Assembly (NCBI GenBank): GCA_040772885.1
Contig: JAXGXF010000002.1
Location: 186,001-250,000 of the forward strand
From: Pullichristensenella sp002068815
GTDB taxonomy: Bacteria > Bacillota > Clostridia > Christensenellales > Aristaeellaceae
Length of the DNA stretch: 64,000 bases
Reading direction: 5' to 3'
The translations under genes and the position numbers were made by a program. Of the stretch, positions 8,486 through 17,280 are shown piece by piece; positions within the stretch are counted from its first letter, which is position 1, and each line of letters opens with the position of its first letter. Below the pieces are notes generated by a model that worked only from the letters and a program-made list of their open reading frames with translations, made no database searches and was not told the origin of the DNA.

Positions 8486-9493
8486 TTACCGCGTAAACGC
8501 CGGCATATCCGCCACGATCTCCCGAATCCTCTTTCGCTCCTCGTCGCTGAACTCGAGGTGATCGAGCGCGCGGATGTTTTCCAGAATCTGCTCCGGGCGG
8601 CTCGCGCCGATCAGCGCGGAGGTGATCGCGGGGTTGTTGAGCACCCACGAAAGCGCCATCTGCGCAAGCGTCTGGCCGCGGTCGCGCGCGATTTCGTCGA
8701 GCTTCCTCGCGACCTCGACGACGGGTCCCTCGGCGGTCGCGCGCGACAGGAATACGCTCGGCCCCGCGGCGCGCGAGCCCTCGGGCACGCCGTTGAAATA
8801 CCGGTCGGTCAGCATGCCCCCGGCGAGCGGGCTGAACGCGATCGCGCCGATGTTCGCATCCAGCGTGGCCGCCTGCGCGCCTTCCTCGAAGCCGCGGTTC
8901 AGCATCGAGTAGCGCGGCTGGCTGATGACGAGCCGCGTGCCCATCGACTTGAGGATGTCCGCCGCGCGGCGGAGGTCGTCGCCTGCGTAGTTCGACACGC
9001 CGACGTAGAGCGCCTTGCCGCTCCGAACCGCGTGCGCGAGCGCCTCCATGCTCTCCTCGAGCGGCGTCTCGGGGTCGGGCCGGTGGTGGTAGAAGATATC
9101 GACGTAGTCGAGCTTCAGCCGCTTGAGACTGCGGTCGAGGCTCGCGAGCAGGTTCTTCTTCGAGCCCCACTCGCCGTACGGGCCGGGCCACATGTAGTAG
9201 CCCGCCTTCGTCGAGACGATCAGCTCGTCGCGGTACGCGCGGAAGTCGCTTTTCAAGATGTCTCCGAGCGCCTCCTCCGCCGAGCCCGGCGGCGGGCCGT
9301 AGTTGTTCGCGCAGTCAAAGTGTGTGATGCCGTGGTCGAACGCCGTCCGGAGCATCATCCGCGCGGTCTCCCTGGGCGTAAGACCTCCGAAGTTGTGCCA
9401 TGTCCCCAGGGAAAGCGCGGGCAGCTTCAGCCCCGAGGCCCCTGAGCGGCGGTAGACCATGCCTGCGTACCGCTCCTCGTTCGCGACGTACAT
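8486..9493 (-). CDS. Aldo/keto reductase, YghZ-like
   Basis: A 335-residue NAD(P)H-dependent aldo/keto reductase. The sequence shows GTWHNFGG near the N-terminus, the active-site region DCANNYGPPPGSAEEALG, VSTKAGY, and GVSNY/QPRYSMLNR. These are the marks of the AKR14 (YghZ/Kv-beta) group, whose E. coli member reduces L-glyceraldehyde-3-phosphate and methylglyoxal. The substrate here is unknown. GGGAGGG eight bases before the ATG supports the start. It is the last gene of the operon, 25 bp after the ABC ATPase, suggesting that it acts on the imported compound or a product of it (inference). Confidence 0.88.
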   Translation of the reverse strand: MYVANEERYAGMVYRRSGASGLKLPALSLGTWHNFGGLTPRETARMMLRTAFDHGITHFDCANNYGPPPGSAEEALGDILKSDFRAYRDELIVSTKAGYYMWPGPYGEWGSKKNLLASLDRSLKRLKLDYVDIFYHHRPDPETPLEESMEALAHAVRSGKALYVGVSNYAGDDLRRAADILKSMGTRLVISQPRYSMLNRGFEEGAQAATLDANIGAIAFSPLAGGMLTDRYFNGVPEGSRAAGPSVFLSRATAEGPVVEVARKLDEIARDRGQTLAQMALSWVLNNPAITSALIGASRPEQILENIRALDHLEFSDEERKRIREIVADMPAFTR

Positions 9494-9518
9494 ATCTGTC
9501 TCCCTCCCATTTCTCGCG

Positions 9519-10595
9519 TCACAGCAGGTGCGCGCAGTTGCGGTCGAAGCGCAGCGTCGCCGCGTCCCCGACCCGATAGACCTTCTTGTTGATCGGGCAG
9601 GCGTCGGAAATCTTCACGAGCGTGTCGCCGACCATCACGTGGTAGTTCTGGTACGAGCCCATGAAGCAGCTCAGGATCACCTTGCACGGGATCGGCCCGT
9701 CGTCGCCGATGATGGCCGCCTCGGGCCGAAGCACGATCTTGCAGTCCTCGCCGACGGCGTGTTGATCGTCGCACTCGAGCGCCACGACCGCGCCGCCGAC
9801 CGTCACCCGGTGCTCGCTGCCGCTCACGGACACGACCCTGCACGGCAGGAAATTCGCCTCGCCGATGAAGTCCGCGACGAACTCGCTGTTCGGGTGGTAA
9901 TAGATCTCGGTCGGCGTGCCCTGCTGCGCAATGACGCCCCTGTGCATGATGATGATCCTGTCGGAGATCGACATCGCCTCCGCCTGGTCGTGCGTCACGT
10001 AGATCGCGGTGATGCCAAGCGTCTGCTGTATGCGGCGTATCTCGGTGCGCATCGAAACGCGCAGCTTCGCGTCGAGGTTCGAGAGCGGCTCGTCGAACAA
10101 GAGCACGCCCGGCTCGACGACCAGCGCCCTCGCGAGCGCGACGCGCTGCTGCTGCCCGCCGGAGAGCTGGTTCGTCATGCGGCTCTCCATGCCGTTGAGT
10201 TCGACGAGGTTCAGGATCACGCCGACGCGCTTCTGTATCTCGTCCTTCGAGAGCTTGCGCAGGCGCAGCCCGTAGGCCACGTTGTCGAACACGTTGTAGT
10301 GCGGGAACAGCGCGTAGCTCTGGAACACCATCGCCGTGTCGCGCTTGTTCGGCGTCAGGTGGTTGATCGGCTCGCCGCCGATGTAGATCTCGCCCTCGTC
10401 CGGGCTCTCGAAGCCGGCGATCATCCTTAGCGTCGTCGTCTTTCCGCAGCCGGACGGCCCGAGCAAGGTCACGAAGCTGCCCGGCTCGATGTCGAGCGAG
10501 ATGTCGCGGACCGCGTAGAAATCCTTTTTCGTCTTGGGATCGACGTAGATTTTCGAAATATGCTCGATGCGCACGCCCTTTTTCTGCTTGCTCAT
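9519..10595 (-). CDS. ABC importer ATPase, FbpC/PotA-like
   Basis: A 358-residue ATP-binding subunit. It has Walker A GPSGCGKTTT, Q-loop VFQSYALFPH, signature LSGGQQQRVALARAL, Walker B VLLFDEPLSNLDA and H-loop TAIYVTHDQ. A C-terminal TOBE-type domain (about residues 240-358) is typical of the FbpC/PotA/AfuC branch. The ATG overlaps the stop of the permease gene by four bases. With the fused permease and the iron-type binding protein upstream it makes a complete importer. Substrates in this branch include ferric iron, polyamines, aminoethylphosphonate and sugar phosphates; the window does not decide. Confidence 0.93.
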   Translation of the reverse strand: MSKQKKGVRIEHISKIYVDPKTKKDFYAVRDISLDIEPGSFVTLLGPSGCGKTTTLRMIAGFESPDEGEIYIGGEPINHLTPNKRDTAMVFQSYALFPHYNVFDNVAYGLRLRKLSKDEIQKRVGVILNLVELNGMESRMTNQLSGGQQQRVALARALVVEPGVLLFDEPLSNLDAKLRVSMRTEIRRIQQTLGITAIYVTHDQAEAMSISDRIIIMHRGVIAQQGTPTEIYYHPNSEFVADFIGEANFLPCRVVSVSGSEHRVTVGGAVVALECDDQHAVGEDCKIVLRPEAAIIGDDGPIPCKVILSCFMGSYQNYHVMVGDTLVKISDACPINKKVYRVGDAATLRFDRNCAHLL

Positions 10596-12313
10596 GAACG
10601 CTCAACCTCCTTGATGTGCCGGCTCGTGCCGAAATACCGGATGAACAGGTTCATCAGCGTGATCGCCGCGTACACGATGAAGATCAAGAGCGTTGCGTAC
10701 GCGCAGGCGACGCCGTAGAACCCCTTTTCCGCGAACTCGTTGATCCTGGTCGTCACCAGCAGGTATTTCGGCGTGACGAGCAATATGATGGCGCTGATGG
10801 CCGTGATCGAGCGGACGAAGGTCGTGACGAGACCGCTCAGGAACGAGTCCTTGATCAAGGGCAGCGTGATCGACATGAACACCCTGCCGCTGCCGGCGCC
10901 GAGGTCGTAGGCGGATTCCTCGATCGACTTGTCGATCTGCCGAAGCGCCGAGATGCCGCTTCGGGTGCCGACGGGGAGGCTGCGGATCACGAACACGATC
11001 ACGAGTATGACGCCCGTCCCGTAGATGCCCTGCAGTATCCCCGAGCGGAACAGCCCGTTCGCGAAGCCGCGTATGTAGCCGACGCCGAGCACCGTGCCCG
11101 GCACCGCCATCGCGAGGATCGACACGAACTCGATGAAGCCCTTCGCGCGGAATTTCCGCTTGACGACGAGGTATGAGATGACCATCGACAGAAACGCCGT
11201 GATCGGCGAGGCGATGAACGAGAGCACGAACGAGTCCTTGAACGCCTTGAGCCCGTTGTACTTGAACAGGTACTCGAACCACTTCCAGCTCAGGGAATAG
11301 TCCCGCCCCCAGAGCTTGAACAGCGCGCCGAAGGGAATGCTCACGTACATCACGACGACGAACACCGAGATGATCAGGCAGAGGATCGTCAGCGGCACGG
11401 TGACGCTCTTCTCGGTGATCGGCATCCGTGCGCGCGAGGCCTTGCCGGTCAGGGTCGCCGCGGTCTTGCTCTCGAAGTAGTACTTCTGCACGAGGAACAG
11501 GCTGACCGTCAGAGACAGGAGCACGACCGCCATCGCCGCCGCGCCGGTCGTGTCGTAGGTTCCGCCGGTGATGCGCAGGTAGATCGTCGTCGCGAGCGTG
11601 TCGTAGCTGCCGCCGATCATCATCGGATTTGCGAAGTCCGCGACGGACTCGATGAACGTCACCAGAAACGCGTTCCCGAGCCCGGGCAGGAGCAGCGGGA
11701 ACGTGACCGTCGTGAACACCTTCCAGCGCGAGGAGCCCATGTCCCGGGCCGCCTCCTCCATCGACGGGTCGATGTTCTTGAGAAGGCCCCGGAGCATCAG
11801 GTAGCACACCGGGAAGAACGTCAGCGTCTGCACGGTCGCGATGCCGTGCAGCCCGTAGATGTCCGAATCGAAGATGCCGAGCAGCGTTCTGGTGACGAGG
11901 CCGCCGCGCCCGAACAGCAGGATCATCGACAGCGACAGCACGAACGGCGGCGAGACGACCGGAAGCGTCGACACGACGTCGAACAGCTTTTTCAGAACGC
12001 GCGTGCGCACCTTCACGTAGCAGTCGACGTACGCGAACAGAAGCCCCAGCGCCGTCGAGCCGATGCCCGTAATCACGCCCAGTTGCAGCGTGTTCGTAAA
12101 CGCGTTTTTGAACGTGTAGTCGGCGAAAATCCGGGGAAATGCGGAGAAATCGAATCCCCCGCCCTTGACGAGGATGCTGTCGACGAGCAGCATCCCGAGC
12201 GGATAGACGATGAACAACAGCAAAAACAGGATCAAGATGGCGATCGTGACGACCATCGCGGGATCTGCGTAGAATTTTCTGCGATCCAATCGGGCGCTCT
12301 TGCTGGATGCCAA
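10592..12313 (-). CDS. ABC importer permease, two fused domains (FbpB-like)
   Basis: A 573-residue membrane protein made of two BPD_transp_1 permease domains in one chain, as in FbpB/AfuB. The first TM follows the N-terminal YADPAMV. EAA-type loops occur at EEAARDMGSSRWKVF and again at EESAYDLGAGSGRVF. The start is a TTG at 12313 with GGAGGGG seven bases upstream. It overlaps the ATPase start by four bases and lies behind a hairpin that separates it from the binding-protein gene. Confidence 0.92.
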   Translation of the reverse strand: MASSKSARLDRRKFYADPAMVVTIAILILFLLLFIVYPLGMLLVDSILVKGGGFDFSAFPRIFADYTFKNAFTNTLQLGVITGIGSTALGLLFAYVDCYVKVRTRVLKKLFDVVSTLPVVSPPFVLSLSMILLFGRGGLVTRTLLGIFDSDIYGLHGIATVQTLTFFPVCYLMLRGLLKNIDPSMEEAARDMGSSRWKVFTTVTFPLLLPGLGNAFLVTFIESVADFANPMMIGGSYDTLATTIYLRITGGTYDTTGAAAMAVVLLSLTVSLFLVQKYYFESKTAATLTGKASRARMPITEKSVTVPLTILCLIISVFVVVMYVSIPFGALFKLWGRDYSLSWKWFEYLFKYNGLKAFKDSFVLSFIASPITAFLSMVISYLVVKRKFRAKGFIEFVSILAMAVPGTVLGVGYIRGFANGLFRSGILQGIYGTGVILVIVFVIRSLPVGTRSGISALRQIDKSIEESAYDLGAGSGRVFMSITLPLIKDSFLSGLVTTFVRSITAISAIILLVTPKYLLVTTRINEFAEKGFYGVACAYATLLIFIVYAAITLMNLFIRYFGTSRHIKEVERS

Positions 12314-12384
12314 GCCGCGTCCCCTCCTCCCGGTTCATATGGGCGATAAGCGCGCGCGGGCGGGATTGTGCTGCCTCCAAAGGA

Positions 12385-12413
12385 GAGGGGGGATGGCCCA
12401 TCCATCCCCCCTC
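12385..12413 (-). promoter_or_regulatory. Intercistronic hairpin between binding protein and permease genes
   Basis: A 12-bp perfect stem, GAGGGGGGATGG paired with CCATCCCCCCTC around a 5-base loop, lies in the 121-bp gap after the binding-protein gene. No U-run follows on the minus strand, so it is better read as an RNA-stabilising or partial attenuation element that keeps the binding-protein mRNA more abundant than the permease part. That is a common arrangement in ABC operons, but the role here is inferred. Confidence 0.6.
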
Positions 12414-12434
12414 GGGCATTGCCGGGGCCGGTCG

Positions 12435-13511
12435 CTATTCGGTCTTGAAGCGGTCGTCCGCGGCGGCGCCGAGCGCCTCGAAGAAGTCGGCGACGTACTT
12501 CGAGGTGTTCTGCTTCGCGTCCTCAAAGTCGTAGTCGATCACGTTGTCGGGATCGAGACCGAAATCGGTCGCCTCCTGCGGCTGCTCGGCGTTGTCGAGA
12601 ACGAGGAACTGATAGGCGCCGTTCTCCTTCGAGAGGTTCACGCACTCGGGCGAGAGCGCGTACTCGACCCACAGCTTCGCGGCGTTCTCGTTCTTACAGC
12701 CCTTGAGGATCGCCGTCGCGCCGACCTCGAAGCTCGTGCCGGACGCGGGGATGATCAGCTCGATGTTGTCGTAGCCCATCAGAATCTGCGTGATGCCGTC
12801 GTGCAGGAAGCCGATGCCGATCACGCACTCGCCGATGCCGACCTTCTTGGACGGGCCGGAGCCGGACTTCGTGTACTGCGCGATGTTCTTGTCGAGCTCG
12901 ACGAAGTACTGCATCGCCTCGTCATGGCCCTTCATCTGCACCATCGTGTTGATGATCAGCTTCGCGGTGCCGGCGGTGTTCGGGTTCGACATCCAGATCA
13001 GGCCCTTGTACTCGGGCTTGAGGAGGTCGTCCCAGTCGCGCGGCGCCTCGAGGCCCAGCCGCTCGAGCTCCTCGGTGTTGACCATGAAGCCGAGGATGCC
13101 CTTGTAGATGCCGAACCACTGGTTGTCCGCGTCCTTGTATGTATCGCTGATCAGGTGGACGGCGTTCTTCGCGTCGTAGGCCTCAAGAAGGCCCGCGGCC
13201 GCGCACTCGTTGTACGGGTCGGTCGTGCCGCCGAACCAGACGTCGGCGGAGGGGTTGCCGTTCTCCTCGGTGATCTTGGCCTGCACCTCGCCGGTCGACA
13301 GCCGCTGATAGCTGACCTTGATGCCGTAAAGCTCCTCAAAGTGCATGCACGCGCCCGCCAGGTGCGCCTCCTCGCAGGAACCGTAGACGACCAGTTCGCC
13401 GTCCGCCTTCGCCGCCGCGATGAGTTCGGGATCGATCTCCTCCGCCGAAGCCACGGCTTGAGCGCCGAGCAACATCAGTACCGCCAGGAGAATCGCAACG
13501 AGTCTTTTCAT
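12435..13511 (-). CDS. ABC importer substrate-binding protein, FbpA/AfuA-like
   Basis: A 358-residue secreted binding protein. The signal peptide MKRLVAILLAVLMLLGAQAVASA is followed by EEIDPELIAAAKADGELVVYGS, the usual N-terminus of iron/sulfate-type class II binding proteins. No lipobox cysteine is seen near the cleavage site. The start at 13511 removes 23 non-signal residues from the longest reading and leaves a typical signal peptide. It is the first gene of the operon and is driven by a perfect-consensus promoter. Ferric iron, phosphonate and sugar phosphate are all possible ligands. Confidence 0.88.
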   Translation of the reverse strand: MKRLVAILLAVLMLLGAQAVASAEEIDPELIAAAKADGELVVYGSCEEAHLAGACMHFEELYGIKVSYQRLSTGEVQAKITEENGNPSADVWFGGTTDPYNECAAAGLLEAYDAKNAVHLISDTYKDADNQWFGIYKGILGFMVNTEELERLGLEAPRDWDDLLKPEYKGLIWMSNPNTAGTAKLIINTMVQMKGHDEAMQYFVELDKNIAQYTKSGSGPSKKVGIGECVIGIGFLHDGITQILMGYDNIELIIPASGTSFEVGATAILKGCKNENAAKLWVEYALSPECVNLSKENGAYQFLVLDNAEQPQEATDFGLDPDNVIDYDFEDAKQNTSKYVADFFEALGAAADDRFKTE

Positions 13512-13590
13512 GAATGTCCATCCTTTCTGTTTGTGTTCGGCTCGCTTGAGAGTTGACAAAACCGTCAAACCAGCCAACATCTTAATCTAT

Positions 13591-13619
13591 ATTATAGGAT
13601 GGATTTTCCCAAATGTCAA
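13591..13619 (-). promoter_or_regulatory. Promoter of the FbpA-like ABC operon
   Basis: On the minus strand TTGACA (13614-13619), 17 bases, TATAAT (13591-13596): a perfect sigma-A consensus. The untranslated leader to the ATG at 13511 is about 70 bases. Confidence 0.85.
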
Positions 13620-13934
13620 CTGCAATTGCGGGGAGGTTAACCGCAGCCGACCAGGCGCGGATCGCCTGCCCGCGGAGATGCTTTTCAGGGAGTTTGATCC
13701 ATGCGCCGGTTTTGCATAGGAATGCGGCGGGGTCGGCGGCGAAGGGCCGCTTTTCATATTTATGCGGAATGTATGCAATGATCCTCGCCTTTTGCAAGGT
13801 GAGGGTCATCACAAAACCCACATATTCTTTTCAATCCGCGATGATTTCTCATCGACATTCAGGGGCAGTTTCACCCCTGTTTAAGATAGCATAGAAAAAA
13901 ATCCCGTGCAAGCCCTTGTCGCTGAAATCCTGCG
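13620..13934. other. Gene-free stretch
   Basis: About 315 bases between two outward promoters. Short open frames occur on both strands (for example 13613-13894 plus), but they have no ribosome site, no recognisable motif and unlike composition, so I see no gene. The DNA is less GC-rich than its surroundings. The further stretch 13991-14182 is a long leader of the next operon with no other feature I can support. Confidence 0.5.
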
Positions 13935-13963
13935 TTGACATTATGGGAGAAATATGTTATGAT
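13935..13963 (+). promoter_or_regulatory. Promoter of the orphan sigma-like operon
   Basis: TTGACA (13935-13940), a 17-base spacer, TATGAT (13958-13963). The nearest downstream gene with a good ribosome site is the one at 14183, giving a leader of roughly 210 bases. Confidence 0.7.
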
Positions 13964-13990
13964 GATAAAAACTTATAATTGTCATAACAT
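13954..13990. promoter_or_regulatory. Inverted repeat overlapping the -10 box
   Basis: ATGTTATGA (13954-13962) and TCATAACAT (13982-13990) form a perfect 9-bp inverted repeat with a 19-base AT-rich spacer. The left arm covers the -10 hexamer and the right arm lies in the first transcribed bases. This geometry suits a dimeric repressor or a start-site hairpin. Confidence 0.6.
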
Positions 13991-14182
13991 CATCTCACTT
14001 ATTCGAGCATCAAAACCCTTTTCTTGCCCGCATGCCGCCTCAACCAGTGCTTCCTTCATACCCGTGCGAACGAACGGCAAACAGACTCCTTTCCCGACCC
14101 CCTCTCAAGACAAAGCACTCCAGACAACTCGACAGAACCAAACGTGCCTGAGACCGCCATGGCGATTGGAGGAGGTATGCCT

Positions 14183-14593
14183 ATGCAAAGTCCGGATTTG
14201 AGCAGCTTTGAATGGTTTTTCATGCCGGAGAAAAAGACCCTGCACATCTCGATCCCCAACCCGGACGCAGTCTATCTGAGCCCGATGCTCGCCGCACAGA
14301 TGCCCGAACGAATTGCATTCGGCGTCAAGGGAACGGAAGTAATCGCCATTCGCCAGGACGACGCCGGCTATAGCATCACAAAGAGCAGATGCGTAAAGGC
14401 GAAGAACGCCATCGCGGCGCTCGTCGGCAAGGGTCTTTCGCTCCCGGCAAGATATGTTGTGACCGCCGAAGAATCCTGCTGGATTTGCATTCTCGAAAGC
14501 AAGCCCCCGATCGCAATAGATCCATCCAAGGCATCCAAAAAGCCGCGCAGGAGAGGCTTGAACAAGCTGCTTGAGAAGGAGGGAGAAAAGTGA
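14183..14593 (+). CDS. Unrecognised protein, first gene of the sigma-like operon
   Basis: A 136-residue protein I cannot assign. The sequence alternates beta-like stretches (KTLHISIPNPDAVYLSPM, IAFGVKGTEVIAIRQDD, YVVTAEESCWICILES) and ends in a basic tail (KKPRRRGLNKLLEKEGEK). The middle, GYSITKSRCVKAKNAIAAL, loosely resembles small barrel proteins of Clostridia, but no motif is decisive. The ATG at 14183 is seven bases from GGAGGAGG; an ATG two codons earlier is too close to it. The stop overlaps the GTG start of the next gene (GTGA), so the two are probably translated together. Confidence 0.7.
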   Translation: MQSPDLSSFEWFFMPEKKTLHISIPNPDAVYLSPMLAAQMPERIAFGVKGTEVIAIRQDDAGYSITKSRCVKAKNAIAALVGKGLSLPARYVVTAEESCWICILESKPPIAIDPSKASKKPRRRGLNKLLEKEGEK

Positions 14594-15123
14594 AAACATG
14601 CGACGAAGCGGATGTGATCCTTCACTATCGCCCGCGCGTGCTGCGCCTGTGCGAAAGCCGATGGAGGTATATGCGAATGGACGAAAAAATCGCCGAGGCC
14701 GACTACTTCATGCTTTGCGCGATACGGACGCCCTCCATCGGGGCCCACAACTTCTGGAACGCGTTTGTCTGCGGATTCGCGGCACACATGGATAAATGCT
14801 GCCGCGATGAAAACAGACGCAGATTTGCATGCCTCTCGCTGGATGCAAGGCGAGCCTCGAAAGACCGGAACAGGTCCTGGACTTTGCTGGACCGCCTGCC
14901 CGCCGCATCTCCATTTGAAAGCACGCTGGCTGTAAAGGAGTTCCTGTCCTCGCTGCCGAGGCCAACGAGGGCCATACTCCTGGACCTGATCGCAAGGACG
15001 CCGCAGAGCCAGATCATGCGCAAATACGGGTTGACGCCAAGGGAACTGAAGGAGGTGCGCCGAAAACTTCGAACTGCCTATTCGGCATGGGTGGACTCGC
15101 CCCCTCCCCCCGATCCCGCCTAG
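14590..15123 (+). CDS. Small sigma-70-like / HTH protein
   Basis: A 177-residue protein resembling minimal sigma factors. The N-terminal half (residues 10-75, rich in Trp, Phe and Cys) sits where region 2 would be. Residues about 120-168 (SLPRPTRAILLDLIARTPQ, then IMRKYGLTPRELKEVRRKL) look like region 4 with a helix-turn-helix. It starts with a GTG that overlaps the previous stop. A strong terminator follows. No anti-sigma gene or obvious target is adjacent. It could be a positive regulator of a mobile element or a divergent sigma factor; recognition rests on the C-terminal HTH only. Confidence 0.55.
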   Translation: MKTCDEADVILHYRPRVLRLCESRWRYMRMDEKIAEADYFMLCAIRTPSIGAHNFWNAFVCGFAAHMDKCCRDENRRRFACLSLDARRASKDRNRSWTLLDRLPAASPFESTLAVKEFLSSLPRPTRAILLDLIARTPQSQIMRKYGLTPRELKEVRRKLRTAYSAWVDSPPPPDPA

Positions 15124-15150
15124 GTGCCGGAAAGCGTCAGGGGCAAGCAA

Positions 15151-15185
15151 AAACCCCTCGAAAACTCCACGCCTTCGAGGGGTTT
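15151..15185 (+). terminator. Terminator of the sigma-like operon
   Basis: A 12-bp stem, AAACCCCTCGAA with TTCGAGGGGTTT, and an 11-base loop. The A-rich and T-rich bases at its ends make it usable in both directions. It ends 4 bp before the first IS target repeat. Confidence 0.8.
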
Positions 15186-15217
15186 CCCTTGGTCAGGCCG
15201 TCTCGAAACGGATGGGA

Positions 15218-15333
15218 TCAAAAGGTGAGAACAAATAAAGAGCCGATATTGTTCCTTTCGCCGGGCACGTAAGGGATGAGGCCTTTGTGAAAGGCAAGCT
15301 GCTGAAGATGGAGCGGCATGTGACGGATCCGGT
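15218..15333 (-). pseudogene. 3' remnant of the DUF6398 passenger gene
   Basis: Read on the minus strand, this encodes RHMPLHLQQLAFHKGLIPYVPGE and then ends. That matches the C-terminal end of the intact gene in copy 2 (RHMPLHIQKLAFDKGLIPYIPGE). The 5' three quarters are gone: homology to copy 2 breaks just after CGGAT near 15330 and resumes at the GTAGTATAAT promoter segment. It is not expected to be expressed. Confidence 0.8.
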
Positions 15334-15370
15334 AGTAGTATAATGACATCATCAAGGCAACGCAAGCGAG

Positions 15371-17110
15371 ATGATGATCATGCGGGAGCATCCGTACATC
15401 GAGGGCCAGATCCCGGAGCAGGGAACCTTCCTGCCTGAATGCCTGGACGAGGTCATTTTGCCGGAGAATCCGGTCCGGTTCATCCGGCTGTTCGTGATGC
15501 AGCTGGACCTTGTGAGGATGGGCTTTGTGCGGTCGAAGCCCAAGGGCACCGGGCGGCCGGGCTACGATCCGGCGGTGCTGCTCATGCTGTACATTTACGG
15601 GCATCTGAACCGCATCCGTTCCTCCAGGATGCTGGAGCGGGAGTGCGCGCGGAACCTCGAATTGTGGTGGCTGCTGAACCGGCTCCGACCGGACCACAAC
15701 ACCATCGCGGACTTCCGAAAGGACAACAGGAAGGCGCTAAAAGGCCTGCTGAAGGAGTTCGTCCGGCTGTGCGTGGAGATGGGGCTGACGAAGGGAAGCC
15801 GCATCTGCGTGGACGGAACGCCGATTCAGGCGGTCAACGGCCTCAAGCAGTCGACGAGCATCGAGCTGAGCGAAAAGAAACTCCAGTACGCAAGGGAGCA
15901 GCTTCGGCTGGTCGAAGAATACCTCAAGGACCTGGACGAGGCGGACAAGATCGATCAGGGGCGGCTGGACAGGGCGTTCGCGCTGGACATCGACCCGAAG
16001 CGCCTGCCCGACCCCGAAGACATCAAGGCGCGGATCAAGAAGCACGAGGCCGCGATCCGGGAGATGCGGGAGACGGGCGAGACGCAGCTTCTCTTCACCG
16101 ACCCGGACGCGCGGGTGATGCCCACCAAGGACGGCGGAAAGCGGGCGTGCTACAACATCCAGGCGGCGGCGGACGCGGACAGCCATATGATTGTGGGCTT
16201 CGACGTGACCAACGACCGCAACGATATGAACAAGCTCTGCTCCACGGCGAAGATCGCCATGGAGATCACGGGGAATTCGTCCGTGGAGGTTATCGCGGAC
16301 AAGGGATACTCCTCCTCGAAGGATGTCGAGGACTGCCTCCTGAACGGGATCGCGCCCCAGGTGGGCATGGTGTACGACCGGGAGGAGCGGGTGGTCAACC
16401 TGGAATATCATCCACAGGAGATCACCGAAGAAAAACGGGCCAGCCAAAATCCCGAGGATATCCGGGACTGCCTGCACGCGGGCGTCCTCCCGAAATGCTA
16501 CGAAAACACGGACATCTCGGTGGAACTCCAGTACGAGAGCGTCACCAGCTGCTTCATCCGGCACGAGGACGGGACGGTCACCTGCCCCATGGGGAAGGTC
16601 ATGAACTTCCAGGGCGAGAAGAAGAACGGTACGGTCTACGGCACGAAGGGCGCCTGCCGGACCTGCCCAAACCGCTGCACGGACGGAAAGACCTTCAAGA
16701 CCGTGAAGTTCGGCCCGGATACGAAATACGTACCTGTCCGGATGTACGGAAGCCCCCGTTTCCCGCTCCCGCAGATCCCGGATGTCCGCCAGCCCGACCA
16801 CAACCACGTGTTCGGCAACGTACAGCGCGCACCCGCGCGGGTGATGGTGTTCATAAAAAGGAACGTTCAGAAGCTCAAGGAGCGATTCCGGGTGTCGGAG
16901 CACCCCTTCGGGACGATCAAGTTCTACGACGGCGCGCACTACTTCCTGTGCAAGGGAAAGGAAAAAGTGGCAGCCGAAACCGCGCTCATGTTCACTTCCT
17001 ATGACATCCGCCGGGCCATCTCAATCGCGGGCGGGGTGCAGAACCTCATGAGAAGGATGACGCAGGCAAAAACCCGAGCCAAAACCCAAGGGATACCCAT
17101 GCGGATTTGA
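15371..17110 (+). CDS. IS1182-family transposase, copy 1
   Basis: A 579-residue DDE transposase. The N-terminal domain (RGHL-type region around residues 60-120, RPDHNTIADFRKDNR) is the DUF772-like domain of IS1182/IS5 relatives. The catalytic triad is visible as Asp148 (CVDGTPIQA), Asp310 (VIADKGYSS) and Glu510 (SEHPFGTIK), with the CxxC-type insertion CRTCPNRC between. It appears intact. From about residue 39 onward it is almost identical to copy 2 (few substitutions, for example V69A and R201K), while the first 38 residues differ at several sites. Confidence 0.93.
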   Translation: MMIMREHPYIEGQIPEQGTFLPECLDEVILPENPVRFIRLFVMQLDLVRMGFVRSKPKGTGRPGYDPAVLLMLYIYGHLNRIRSSRMLERECARNLELWWLLNRLRPDHNTIADFRKDNRKALKGLLKEFVRLCVEMGLTKGSRICVDGTPIQAVNGLKQSTSIELSEKKLQYAREQLRLVEEYLKDLDEADKIDQGRLDRAFALDIDPKRLPDPEDIKARIKKHEAAIREMRETGETQLLFTDPDARVMPTKDGGKRACYNIQAAADADSHMIVGFDVTNDRNDMNKLCSTAKIAMEITGNSSVEVIADKGYSSSKDVEDCLLNGIAPQVGMVYDREERVVNLEYHPQEITEEKRASQNPEDIRDCLHAGVLPKCYENTDISVELQYESVTSCFIRHEDGTVTCPMGKVMNFQGEKKNGTVYGTKGACRTCPNRCTDGKTFKTVKFGPDTKYVPVRMYGSPRFPLPQIPDVRQPDHNHVFGNVQRAPARVMVFIKRNVQKLKERFRVSEHPFGTIKFYDGAHYFLCKGKEKVAAETALMFTSYDIRRAISIAGGVQNLMRRMTQAKTRAKTQGIPMRI

Positions 17111-17280
17111 AGGAAATGGCGAAGGGATAGTGCAGAAACAAGAAGAAAACAGCCTGTTTCAGCGCAAAACAAGGTCGATTTCGCAGGAATACAATAAAAA
17201 TCCGTCTCTTTCGAGACGGATTGTGGTCAGGCTGTCTCGAAACGCAAGGTTTGAAGAGGGAGTGAGCAAATCAAAGGTTG

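Larger units (their letters stand above)
15194..17223 (+). mobile_element. IS1182-family insertion sequence, copy 1 (internally deleted)
   Basis: A 2,030-bp element bounded by CAGGCCGTCTCGAAA at the left and the inverted CAATCCGTCTCGAAA at the right (13 of 15 matching), and flanked on both sides by TGGT (15190-15193 and 17224-17227). It holds a full transposase gene. Upstream of that, in the opposite direction, only the last part of a DUF6398 gene remains; compared with copy 2 about 450 bp are missing. The right end contains a hairpin (ATCCGTCTC paired with GAGACGGAT). Confidence 0.85.

Noticed and set aside
13613..13894. 93-codon open frame on the plus strand in the intergenic stretch
   Set aside because: No ribosome site, it starts inside the -35 region of the opposite promoter, and the protein sequence shows no recognisable pattern.
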